From Ceratobasidium sp. AG-K (lineage: Eukaryota > Basidiomycota > Agaricomycetes > Cantharellales > Ceratobasidiaceae): a stretch of DNA of 64,000 nucleotides. Under the pieces are notes generated by a model. That model searched no databases and was not told where the DNA came from. It saw only the letters and a list, made by a program, of their open reading frames with translations. Positions 1 through 10,883 of the stretch are shown piece after piece; the stretch's first letter is position 1, and each line of letters starts with the position of its first letter. The stretch spans positions 2,790,001 to 2,854,000 of the forward strand of contig JAWNGF010000006.1 in NCBI GenBank assembly GCA_037039685.1, written 5' to 3'. The position numbers and the translations under genes are program-made.

Positions 1-848
1 TAAAGGTTCGGCCGACAAAATTTACACGTTGACTCCCGGCGAAACAACAACATCTACGGATATGTGTCCCCGGTTTTATTGGCCGTTTGGATCTGAACAT
101 CTTGGGCTCGGCTAACTCTGGGTGGTGCCCCACTAGACAGATTCGCGACAGAGGTGATTATTGGAACCGTTTACGCGATTCTCTCGTGTTGGTATCAATT
201 CGCCATCTGGTTCTTGAACAAATACGATCAATACAGCTTTTATCTCTTGGGGGACCTATCCATAAACACTCCATCCGCAGCTTTACAGTGGTTCTGTTTA
301 TTCAACCGTCCATACGGTATCTGCTCCATGATACTCTCTCTCCGGGGTAGGCTCGCCGGGGACGGCTGCTGGATGGCTAAAAATACAGGCGAGCACATGC
401 AGCCAAGGTCAAATAAGACAACCTATTCATAGATCGGGATGACGGGGCAGGATATGGCTTCGCGTCCTAGCCGAATAGCACCCGTAAACACACATTTATT
501 CATTAGGGAATGCGGGCCTCACCGTCTGCGTTTACCAGCAGAAGTTAAAGCATGGGAAAGTGGTTGGAAGATGGTTCGAATCCAGTTGTACAGTCGTTTG
601 CCATGTTTCGATATCACTCCCACGGGTATCGATGTCAGGCAAGTCGAAGCCTCTGACTCTTCTGTCGCATTTGGAGCCGTGGGGCGTATGATTATGATCC
701 ACGAAGCGGCCTTTCCCGATGAAGCTGCCAATACTAGGATCTCTTGCGTACTTAATAGCCAAGGACCTTCAGGCACTCCCTGCAGCCTGCCCATATTCCC
801 TCTGTTCCCTCACGGCCGAGCGTCGCGGCTGCCTATTCCGCCCATACT
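1..848. other. intergenic stretch, no gene recognised
   Basis: Only short overlapping open frames are present and none shows a recognisable domain or a convincing chain of spliced exons. The right end carries the promoter and 5' UTR of the OPT transporter gene that starts at 849. Confidence 0.5.
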
Positions 849-3300
849 ATGGCCGAGATAATTCGTGAGAAGCCCTCAATTTCCGAGTCTGCATCGTTCG
901 ACAGGGGTTCGAAGGACCCAGAAGTCGCTCAGAAAGTGAACCCAGTCTCGGGTGAGGGAACTAGACCTTAGTTTTATGGTTTTGGACTGACATATACCGT
1001 TTGTCTCCTAGACGAGCTTATTGCCCATGTCACAGGTGCCCGGTTCGACGACCCCAACCTCGACCGTGATCAACTTGGCGACATTGAAGATGATTCACCT
1101 TACCCAGAAGTTCGCTCGGCAGTAGCCAACACAGACGATATGGACATGCCTTGCAGCACACTCAGGTACGCTTCGGCACTTCGAAACGTGACACACTATC
1201 TGACAAATTCATAGAACATGGATCCTTGGACTTACCTGGGCTATCGTTCTCCCTGGATTGAACCAATTCTTTTACTTTCGGTATCCTTCTGTCTCCATCG
1301 GTAACCTGGTGGCGCAACTCCTGTCGCTTCCTATGGGTCAATTTCTCGCATTCATTCTACCAAAGCGCCGTATCTTTGGTATCGACTTAAACCCTGGTCC
1401 GTTTAGCGTCAAAGAGCATGTCCTACTCACCGTCATGGCCACTGTTGGCGCGACTCAGGCATATGCTACTGATATTGTTGCCGTTCAGCGTGTGTTCTAT
1501 GGACAAACCTGGAACTTCAGCTACCAATGGATGGTCGTCATGAGCACGCAGCTCATCGGTTTCTCCATTGGTGGCATTGCCCGTCGTTTTCTCGTCGCCC
1601 CTCCTTCAATGATCTGGCCAGCCAACCTGGTCTACTGCGCGCTCTTCAACACCCTTCACCAAAAACAATATGTCGGCGCCGGCTCTCGGGGTGGTATCAG
1701 CCGTGAGAGGTTCTTCATTTACGCATTTATCGGCAGCTTTAGCTGGTACTTCTTGCCGGGCTATCTCTTCACTGCCCTTTCCTACTTTTCCTGGGTCTGC
1801 TGGATTGCGCCCGACAACATCAAAGTCAACCAGATGTTTGGTGTCGTTCACGGCCTAGGAATGTCGCTCATCACGTTTGACTGGTCCCAGATCGCGTACA
1901 TTGGTTCGCCTCTTGCGACCCCATGGTGGGCTGAGGCAAACATCATCGGTAGCTTTGCTTTCTTCTACTGGTTCCTTACGCCCATCCTATATTACACAAA
2001 CACTTGGTACTCCCAGTACCTCCCGATGTTAAGCAGGACTTCGTACGACAACCAGAAGCAGGCTTACAACGTTACCCGTATATTGAACGACGATGCAACT
2101 TTGGATATTGACGCATACAGAGCGTATTCCCCACTTTTCCTGTCTACTACGTTCGCGGTTTCGTATGGCTTATCCTTTGCCAGCGTTACCGCCACCGTGG
2201 TACATGCGTTTTTGTTCTTCCGCAAACAAATCTGGACACAAGCGCGCCGCTCCCTCCACGAGCAACCCGATATTCATGCCCGTCTGATGAGCCAGTACAA
2301 ACAGGTCCCCGAGTGGTGGTACGCACTTATTTTCAGTGAGTGGATTACTTATCTGGGTTGTTGGCTACTAAATGATATTTCTTGTAGTCCCTAGTCTAAT
2401 ATTCGGTATCGTGTCCATTGAAGTTTGGCCAACTCAGTTGCCAGTTTGGGCATTTTTCTTAGCCCTGGCTATTTCATTCATCTACATCATTCCGATCGGC
2501 ATGATCCAGGCAATTACCAACCAACAGGTCGGGCTGAACGTCATTACCGAGCTTATCATCGGTTACACACTTCCGGGCCGTCCTATAGCTATGATGATGT
2601 TCAAGACTTGGGGGTATATCACCATGGCTCAGGCGCTTCAGTTCACTTCAGATTTCAAGCTCGGCCACTATATGAAAATACCACCGCGCCCAATGTTCGC
2701 CGCCCAAATTGTTGCGACTGTCCTCGCTGGAACAAGCCAGCTCGGTGTACAAGCATGGATGTTTACGAACATCAAGGGGATGTGTGACGAGGACCAGCCG
2801 GACGGTTTCGTTTGTCCCGGGACACAAGTATTCGGTACCGCTTCGATCATTTGGGGTGTGATTGGCCCCGCGCTCCAGTTCTCTAAGGGGCAAATTTATT
2901 ACAGTCTCTCGTTTTTCTTCCTCGTTGGTGCTGTGGCTCCGTTCATCCCATACCTCATCACCCGCAGGTACCCGAACTCTTTCTTCCAATTCGTCAACTT
3001 CCCAGTCATCTTCAGTGGGCTGGGAAGTATCCCCCCTGCGACCGCAATTAACTATGTACCTTGGGCAATCGTTGGGTTTATATTCCAGTATGTGATCCGA
3101 AGGAGACACTTTCAATGGTGGGCGAAGTATAATTGTAAGTCACATCAGTCTTCGGTCAATTGGAGCTGTAGTTGATAGCGCATACACTTCCGTTAGACGT
3201 ATTGTCCGCCGCACTCGATTCTGGAGTGGCGATTTCAATTGTAGTTAGTTATTTTCTTCTGCCTTCAATATCCCAAAAACGGCACGATTGGCGCAAATAA
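849..3300 (+). CDS. OPT-family oligopeptide transporter, copy 1, C-terminus frameshifted
   Basis: Proton-coupled small-oligopeptide transporter of the OPT family, expected in the plasma or another cell membrane. Exons read as 849-951, 1012-1165, 1215-2335, 2388-3134 and 3197-3300. The first two encode the cytoplasmic N-terminus ending in the family segment 'EDDSPYPEVRSAV'. The long exons give the many membrane spans, the 'DLNPGPF' loop and the 'KIPPRPMF' loop. Start and splice sites were chosen by alignment with the intact paralogue at 38728-41192. Intron 2336-2387 is absent from that paralogue. In the last exon a tandem duplication of the four bases GTTA at 3244-3251 shifts the frame, so translation ends at TAA 3298-3300 after about 742 residues. 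Without those four bases the frame would run to TGA 3407-3409, matching the paralogue's end. Whether the shortened protein works is unknown. Confidence 0.9.
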
Positions 3301-3409
3301 CGTGCTGACTTGGTGGGGAAATACAGTCTATGAAAACACGGCTGATGCAAACGGTACTCCTTTGCGAGTGCTTACACCAGGTGAAACATTTGGGCCTTCG
3401 TCGTGGTGA

Positions 3410-3828
3410 AGTGCTTCCAGTAAATCATGGCCAGATTTAACACCTACCTTATGCCCGGCTCCGTACATGTTCACGGAAATGTAATAAGCAGCCCTCAAAT
3501 AAATGTATTGCCCTAAGCGCAAGCAATAGGTCTCACTCGAAGTATCAAAATATCATTAATGGATTTCACCAACGATCCTGTACAAAAAAATGGCTGCAGT
3601 GCTCCAGTAGTAGCCAAAACCTATACCAAAAGTTGGCCAATTCGGCCGTGCGGAGTCAAGCGACTATATGCGTCGAGCCAACGGATCTCAAGTATCCCGT
3701 GACTTTGCGGAAAACAAGTCTGATAAATGCATATGCAGAAGATAAAAGATGCTTAAAAGGCCAGTAGCTTGGTCCATGAAAAACATAGTCCATCCAGTCC
3801 AGTGAGAGACTTTTTGAGGGTGTGGTAA
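3410..3828. other. 3' intergenic region between convergent genes
   Basis: This gap lies between the original stop of OPT copy 1 and the stop of the membrane-protein gene on the other strand. It should hold both 3' UTRs. No coding sequence or repeat was seen. Confidence 0.5.
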
Positions 3829-5892
3829 CTAGGCTATAGGCTGCGATTGCTCGTTGCCAGTGACGCGGCCTTGATAAGCCAAATAATCATGGCTAGGCCT
3901 CTCGACCGGTATTGCGTTCGATACCGAAAGGGCAGAAACAGGTATAAGGGGCGATGGTACCGCTGATGTGCTTGGTCGGGGCGAAGGAGTGACCGATCCC
4001 ACTGGTAATAGGCTCGAGTCTGTTGTAGACGTAGGTGAAACAATTGTAGGATATCCGGCCTGTGCCTGAGACGCAAACGAGGCGCTGTATGCCGGCGGCA
4101 ACAGGATTGGCCCGGCGTCGCTTTTAACGTAGTTACAAGATTAGTCAGAGGATAACATTGGCAACAATTAAGCGCACCTCTCGCGCAGCACTTCTACGTT
4201 CTCTGGTATTTCGGTCCTCGAAGTTGACGCAGAGTTAAGCCTACCTTTGCTGGAGGGCCTGGCGGCACCCCAAGCGCCGGCGGGTGCAGGCGCCCATCCT
4301 GAGCTACCTCCTCCAGCGCTAGAACTAGGGGCTCCAAGCCCAGCGCTGCTCTGTGGCGCCTCGAAACTTCCCCTGGAACTCATGCCAGGACTTCCCGGTA
4401 CGGTATGGTAATGTAAGGGGTAGGTTGCGTATTGTGGGGAGAAGTCGCCTCCGTGTTTGCTGTGCCGCGCAGTAGCTGGGCTTTGAATCTGCGACGACTG
4501 CGCACCAGGTGATGCCGGAAGGACGAATGGGGTAGCATCGATAAATGCGGGCTCTTGTATAGAATGCACCCTAAGTTCTTGTCCAACAGCCCTTCGACGG
4601 CGGCGGAGAATCCAGAGTAGGAGAAAGGCAATGAGCGCTAATCCAGTGACAGCGGCTACAGCGGCTCCTGCGATGACCCCGCTGCCGATGTGGGAACTTT
4701 GTTGGTTCGGGTCGGTCCAGAGCAAAGGAACTGCCGAAGCAACCGATAAAAGACTGGTGCCGCGATTCGTGACGGTAAGAGTATGTTTTCCGCTCGGGAG
4801 GTTATCTTGGCGAAACTGGACATAAGGCGAATAAGAGAGCCCGCCCGGTCAAACGTAGCCAATAGGGTGAAGCCATGACATACCAGAAGCGCATTGTGGG
4901 CCTGCCCGCTGTAGGCACTCAATTCATGAGAGTCGTATCCGTCAATTTTTGCGCTAGAACGAAAGTTGTAGATGTGGTTCTTCCTTGACTTGACAAGTCC
5001 CTCTCTCTCACCTGAATGTGCCATACGAAGGGCCAGTTACGCCATATAATGAGACGCCGTTTCCTAAGCGTGTAATATTATTAGCTGAAGCAGGGAGTAA
5101 GAGCACAAGCAACGAGGCTCCAACCATCAAATGTGATATCAACGCTTGCACCATCAGAGGAAGTAGTCCTATAGATACAATTTTGAGTGTGATGTCCAAC
5201 TAACCAGCAGGGAAGCGTACATGTAAGGCGTGCTGTCGGTCAAGTCTTCTTTCCATGCATTCAAGGAACTGTAGGCCATAGCCCCTGGGGTGTAAAGGAT
5301 TGTTGTCCCAGTTGTCTCGGTTAACCTACTGGCTGTCAGCCCAACCAAAGGTCCTAGTCAAAGATTTACGTACGTGTCTTGCATGGTCGTCGTCCAAGTG
5401 ATATAGTCGACCTCTGTGTATGTTTGATTCGTGGGGTCCGAGTTGACACAGGTGAGGTTGTGCCAGCCAGGAGAAAGGCCTGTGGTGGAGAACATGACCT
5501 CGTCATAGGATGGTAATGCGGCGTAACCGTTTCCCTGGAAAACCAGCTGGCCATCGAGGATAATATTGTAGGTTCCCTATAACAGGTGTTATGTGCACGC
5601 TCTAGGATCCCCAGACGACACTTACATGGCGAGATCGTTTTGCCCTAAATCATGCGTATTATGAATGGCAGCCGGAACAAATCACGAAGACTCACGCGTA
5701 AAGGTAGATTGCGGTGCCTTCGAATCTAATGGCCGCCCACGCCCCGTAAAGGTTAGATGAGTGGTAAGTATGGTCCCGGTATTTAGGTAGCTCTTGGTCT
5801 TTAGTCGGTGAGTCGACCCATTGTCTGCCATCAGGAGCAATATACTGAATCAACGCTGACGCATCGTCAATCGTCACGTTTTGGGCGGGCAT
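3829..5892 (-). CDS. single-pass membrane protein with paired beta-sandwich-like ectodomain
   Basis: A type of surface membrane protein common in Agaricomycetes; function unknown. The gene has many short introns and is open when spliced. From the N-terminus 'MPAQNVTIDDAS' the first extracellular module contains 'FEGTAIYLYAAKRSRHGTY' and 'LDGQLVFQGNG'. A second module contains 'GASVDITFDGNGVSLYGV' and 'LPSGKHTLTVTNRGTS', the usual galactose-binding-like pattern. One membrane span follows (about 4570-4690, 'GVIAGAAVAAVTGLALIAF'), then RRRRR as the stop-transfer signal, then a long Ser/Pro/Gly-rich cytoplasmic tail ending in 'NEQSQPIA'. I see no clear signal peptide after the ATG at 5892, so a missed 5' exon is possible. 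A receptor or cell-wall sensing role would be guesswork. Confidence 0.8.
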
Positions 5893-6711
5893 TGAAGCGT
5901 CTTGCAGTCAGTCGTGGGCAAGATTAGGGGGCGGGATAGTCAGTACAGACGGGCAGATAGGCGTTATGAGCATCGCCTCCTCCTGCCGCCATGATAGATC
6001 AGCGGAGTTGACGTTATAGCACAATTCGGGTGCATGAGTCGAGGCCAAGACTGCCTCGTTGATTACGGTACGATCACGTGGAAGTGGCTCCAGGTCTGAG
6101 GTCCGCAGGAGCGAATAGAGTATGTGCACCAATCAGACTGAGAATTCGTGGGACAACCTTTATAATGTTCGCTGCTCACAAGCTCTAGTCAGCAAAGGTA
6201 GTCGTCAAATCAATATCATATCAACTCTCGAACCCCTGGAAGCTGTGTGTGGGCGCTTACCCAAAGCTTATTCCTTAGCGCCCAGCCTTCCTGCTTAGTT
6301 GTACTAGTACAAGCATATGTAATGTGATATTGATGCATACCGCAGCACTGGCTGACGTAAACCATCTTGCGGGCATTATCTCACTTCCTTCAATGGCTGA
6401 GGGAACAACAGTAGCGTACTGCCATGGTCTTGCCTTCGAGAGACAAGAGAGTATATCATTCTGAACGAATTATAGTACCCTGATGACGCATATACGATAA
6501 GATCAGGAATTACCCATTTTCATCCATCGTCAAATGGCAATCAAAAGGAGCGGGCGTAATTGGCAAACATAACACTGTATACATGGATCAGCAAAAACAA
6601 CTTTCACCAACCGGAATGTTTGATATCGAGTCCATTTATTATTGTCCCAGAGTTAGTCTGCCGCCCCCTCCAGTATTCCTTCCCCCCTCTCCCCAGTATA
6701 TCGATCGTATT
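5893..6711. other. divergent promoter region
   Basis: This region separates two divergently transcribed membrane-protein genes. Short open frames on the minus strand (5908-6132) carry no recognisable motif or signal peptide. One CACGTG box lies near 6074. Nothing else could be supported. Confidence 0.45.
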
Positions 6712-7950
6712 ATGGCCACCGATGCGTTTGGGCTAACTCCACGGCAGCTGCTTGGGTTGATAATTATTCAGTGTGTAGCGCAAGGTAAGCCTATAAGCCT
6801 ATACCCATTAACAATTGAAACTTTGTTAATGGACGGACCTTCGGAAGGTTGTCTGATTTCGCTGCTGGGCAGCTATCTTGCCATCCAGTCGAGACGGGGC
6901 CCATCTTGGTTCAAGATTTTCGTGCTCTTCGTGAATCTGCTTTGCATCGCCCAAACGATAGTATCAATTATCCAGGGGTTTGACTTGTTCGATCCAACTC
7001 CCTTTCGCGAGTCTGTGGGTGTTCTAGACGGGAATATCATGCGTGTACTCAAGACTAATGGGCAGCATTCCAGTTGATTTTGGCCTATACAGCAACGACC
7101 ACGTTCACTAGCGTGCTTGTGCAGCTGTTTTTCATCGATAGATGTTGGAGAATTTTTAAGCAAAGGACTTTACCGACGCTACCGCTTCTGGTGCTCGCTC
7201 TGACAGGGCTTGTTTCGGGGATTATAGTGGTGAGCGCCTCTGACATCAGGCAAAGTTCCCTGTTGAATAGTTACCTCCATACTTAGGTTGTTCTCAAAGC
7301 AAAGGCTTCAGAGGCTGACTTGGCTTCGATGCAAGACCTATCAAATACTGCCCTCCGCCAAGCCTTTGAGGTTGCTGTGAGACGGCTGCGGATAGTTGGT
7401 AAGCTTTGCAGGTGCATACAGCAGCTATGTGCTCACATGCCATGACGCGGCAGTGGCTGTATGGATTTTCAGCTTCTTCGTCTTGGATTTGGTCATGACA
7501 ACTACCAGTAAGTCGGATGAACTCCAAGGGCCACAGTCTCAACATAACCATTTGATTTGTATCCGGTAGCAATCATCTTTCTGCGCCAGACCCGCACAGG
7601 TCATTCCCTATCTTCCTCTATAATTTGATTACTGATGTGCTATACGACAGGGCTTACAGAACATCGTAACGTGTTCACCGTAATCTGGCAAATAATGTGG
7701 GTAAGGAACACCCTTGCCTCGATCCGGAGTATCTGCCAATCTTAGATGGTCATGACAGGCTTCGGCGGCCCCACCACTGGCCTTGATGGTGGTTGTAATT
7801 GTTGGTGGATACATTGTAAGCCAAGAAATTGACGATGATGTGCTCGTAATTTGATGTTGCGTCACGTAGGTGCAGGAAGAGAGCGTCGCAGTCTCAACGC
7901 TCGCGCTAGGATCGTTAGGTATCACCTTTTTCGTATCATTCAGTTTGTGA
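6712..7950 (+). CDS. fungal multi-pass membrane protein, function unknown
   Basis: Spliced translation from ATG 6712 gives a chain of hydrophobic segments like the DUF6534-type seven-span membrane proteins of mushrooms. Readable pieces in order are 'ATDAFGLTPRQLLGLIIIQ', 'CLISLLGSYLAIQSRRG', 'SWFKIFVLFVNLLCIAQ', 'LILAYTATTTFTSVLVQ' ending in 'LFFIDRCWRIF', 'LPLLVLALTGLVSGIIVV', 'VAVWIFSFFVLDLVMTT', 'FLRQTRTGLTEHRN' and 'SAAPPLALMVVVIVGGYI'. Loops are short and several carry basic residues. The final exon is uncertain: the frame either stops at TGA 7852-7854 or splices to a last segment stopping at 7948-7950. No catalytic motif is visible. Transport, sensing and receptor roles are all possible. 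Confidence 0.6.
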
Positions 7951-8920
7951 TTCAAACTCTCATTCAGGGAAGTTTCATGCACTATCGATGATGATAAACC
8001 TAGTTGGGTGGGTATTCCTTACACGGATTGACTTCAGTGCTTGGTACCTACACGTGTTCTTCCTCTCCGAATTGGTATAGACAGGATTCCGTTCGCCAGC
8101 AATTTGCAAGGTCCCAGCTTTCTCATCCCTCGACGCCCAGGGTCGTGTCTCACGCCCAGGCTGCCATAGTGAGTGAGCCCCTTTTCGCTCACGTCCGGAC
8201 GATTGTAAGCACAATTAGCTATCGTGGATTCGTCATGCTAAGGCAGCCTATTTAGTCAACTTTTAGCGACCTAGGCGAAGCAAGCTCAGATAGTAGCCGG
8301 TCTATACATCGGGACGTCGAAGGCCTTCGAGACGAGATCGAATCCGAGGAGAGTATCAATAAACAATATGCGAGTAGCAACTTCAACTCTGTGGTCTTGA
8401 ACAGCTACTAAATTGAGCGTGGCAGGCACCGGTTGACATGCCCCAGGAGCCTCAAACCTGTTATACACCCCACAAGGTCGAATTTTCGGCAACGCCATAG
8501 TCTCTCATTATCTGTTTCCATATCTTATTACAAAGGACTTTGCTCTTGCGCTTTGCGGCATCCTCTACGCTCTGGAGTTCGTTTAGGCATTAACCTATGA
8601 CGGAAAGAGTGGCTCTGGGCCTGGACTACCTAGAACGCTCAGACAGCCTCAGCATTCAGGGTTATTCGGGGTATTTCATGCCAGGATTTAGCAAATGCAT
8701 ATATTCGTAATTGCGAGTATGACGTTCAACGTTCGTATTTTGGCACAGCAGAAGGTTGATCAGAAACTAAACTTTCAAAGGGATGTATAAATAACGAAAG
8801 AGCCAAATAGGCCCCCCAGCCAAGGAGAGCCAAACTTGAGTTGCTCTCTGGCTGGGGGCATAAGCGGGCTTCGAACACCAATCGTAAGGGAGAGGTCGAA
8901 CTAGAGGCTATGCCGGCCAA
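7951..8920. other. intergenic, no gene recognised
   Basis: About 1 kb between two convergent genes. Open frames here (for example 7975-8214 and 8286-8498 on the minus strand) show no domain, and I could not build exon chains from them. No repeat or RNA gene was seen. Confidence 0.45.
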
Positions 8921-10628
8921 TTACTTGGCTGGGGTGCGTAGCATGTTTATTTCGCGGCGCAGAGCCATGTGCTGATTTAGGAACCCTATAAATCTTCTCT
9001 GTGAAACTTGTTCAGGTGTCTCACTGGGATACCCCATCCATACAACTCGACGTAAGGCCGGGAACAGTGACATAAGGAATCTTTAAGATAGTGATTAGAC
9101 AGCTTGTTAAACAGACACTGGCGAGTGCGTACCTGCCGGTGTATTCAAGGTGCTCGGGCTCGCAAACGGTGAACCCTCCAGGGCTGATTTCCAGAGTATG
9201 TAGCGAAGAAATATTGGACATCTTGGGACAAGGGATGAAATCTTCCAAGAATATATTCAACGTCAAATGTCGGAGGTGCTGGAGCCGGGCGAAGCAAGAC
9301 AAAATCAACGGAGATGCGAATTGATTTACCATTCGTAGTGAAGTGACCAGTGGCCAGACGGTTGCCAAACTCCCCGTGGAGGCCCACTCTGATATATGGA
9401 CCCCAGTAAGGGTGAGAGAAATGAGGGGAAGCTTGGAGAACGTGTCCATGACGTCCTGATCGCCAATATTGTATGGATCGTCAAGGTTGAAGCCGGGGTC
9501 GACGTTAAGGTTGAAGGCGGCGAGTTTCGGGGCGCTTGAGAGCGAGACGAGTAGGTTGCCGGTTAGCCATTCCTCCCGATTCTCGTCTTCATCGAGGCAA
9601 TCGAGGTCCAGTTCGAGATCTAGCGCAGTTAGGCCCTTCATCATGGATTGTATTCGCAAAATTGTGCCCACTTCGTAAGGGTCAACTCCTTTTATGCAGA
9701 GCTCACGCAACGAACGAAACGAATTGGAAGAGAGGGCCGGAGGGCGCAGAACAACCCGCTCCTGCGAATGAACGACCAATCGACGGAGGAAAGGTAAAGC
9801 GCCAATGATGCGCAAGGAGTCGGGTTCGAGCATCTCGATGCTACAAGTAAGTTCGGAGAGAGTGGGGACTATCCGAAGATATTCATGATAGGGTCGTTTC
9901 CAGAGGAAGCAGAGCAGATTGTTTTCCCCGTCATGTTTGTCAGTCACGGCCCTGCTGCTCACGAAGAATGATAGTTTCAAGAGTCGTGAACAACGTTCTG
10001 AGATGATGTCGAGAACGACGGAGGCAGCGAGAGGCGATATTTGCGGGGGCGTTGCGGTCATTGATGCGGTAGGTAGGATTTGGATTGAGAGCACCGAAGG
10101 CGAAACGAAAGCTTTGATCCACATGACCTGGTCGGAGCAGTGACTATTACATGTTGTCTGTATCATTATGGACAAAAGGTTCGGCAGGAGTGGTTTCTGT
10201 TGGGCACTGGCACGAAGGATCAAAGCTCCCCAACCTGAGACCCGATAGTACCGGCTGTCTTCATAGACGCTGAGTCGTCGGACATATGGAGCGTACAAGT
10301 CAAAGCGTGCAAAGTCGACTACATCGGACGACATTCCGATTGCCTAGCGAATGAGAATGAGACTGGGATAAAGTAGCTAGCTGCTGAGACTTACATATTT
10401 CCTGGTTCCGCCAGTCTTGGTGGAATCGATAATCCACGTGCCAGACAGCAGACTCAAGAGATGCTGGGCTCCATCGACATGTTGCCAGACAAACGCCGCC
10501 GCTATCCTGAAGACCGCTCGAGAGGTCTGCGCTAAATGTGCACAGTCTGAGATTCGGGAAAAGCTACAAATCAGGCTCAGAAGTTCGGGAACCTCAAATA
10601 CTCTAGGAGGTCTGTGACCGCCACCCAT
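8921..10628 (-). CDS. F-box protein
   Basis: Predicted substrate-recognition subunit of an SCF ubiquitin ligase. The N-terminus 'MGGGHRPPRVFEVPELLSLI' followed by 'DCAHLAQTSRAVFRIAAAF' is the F-box form typical of this fungal group. The rest is a long leucine-rich region of about 400 residues with irregular LRR-like strands such as 'LSELTCSIEMLEPDSLRII', a likely substrate-binding surface. Three exons are joined through introns near 10330-10382 and at 9081-9132. The last exon gives 'MSLFPALRRVVWMGYPSE' and ends at TAA 8921-8923. ATG 10628 was preferred over the upstream ATG at 10709 because it puts the F-box at the very N-terminus, as in relatives. A TCACGTG box lies at 10706-10712. The substrate cannot be inferred. 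Confidence 0.85.
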
Positions 10629-10883
10629 GACTTGGATAGATAACATATTAAAGATGATTGATGCGGGGAGAAGCAGGTCGAGGTGGCGAGAAGCAGGGTC
10701 GACAATCACGTGCGACGGCGGAGATCATTCGGTCATCAATGACCTTTTTCGGTTATAATCAGCACGTTTCGACCCGAAGTTAGCCTACTTGTGTCAGGCA
10801 GAAGTCAATCTGATGCATGTTCATTGGCTGTAGCGCCGTTTATAAAGTGTAAAAGATTACAAGAACTACAGTGTCTTCCACTA

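Noticed and set aside
9021..9160. F-box gene ending at 9021 by reading straight through
   Set aside because: A GT-AG intron at 9081-9132 leads to a family-typical C-terminus ending at 8921; the read-through tail has no counterpart in relatives.
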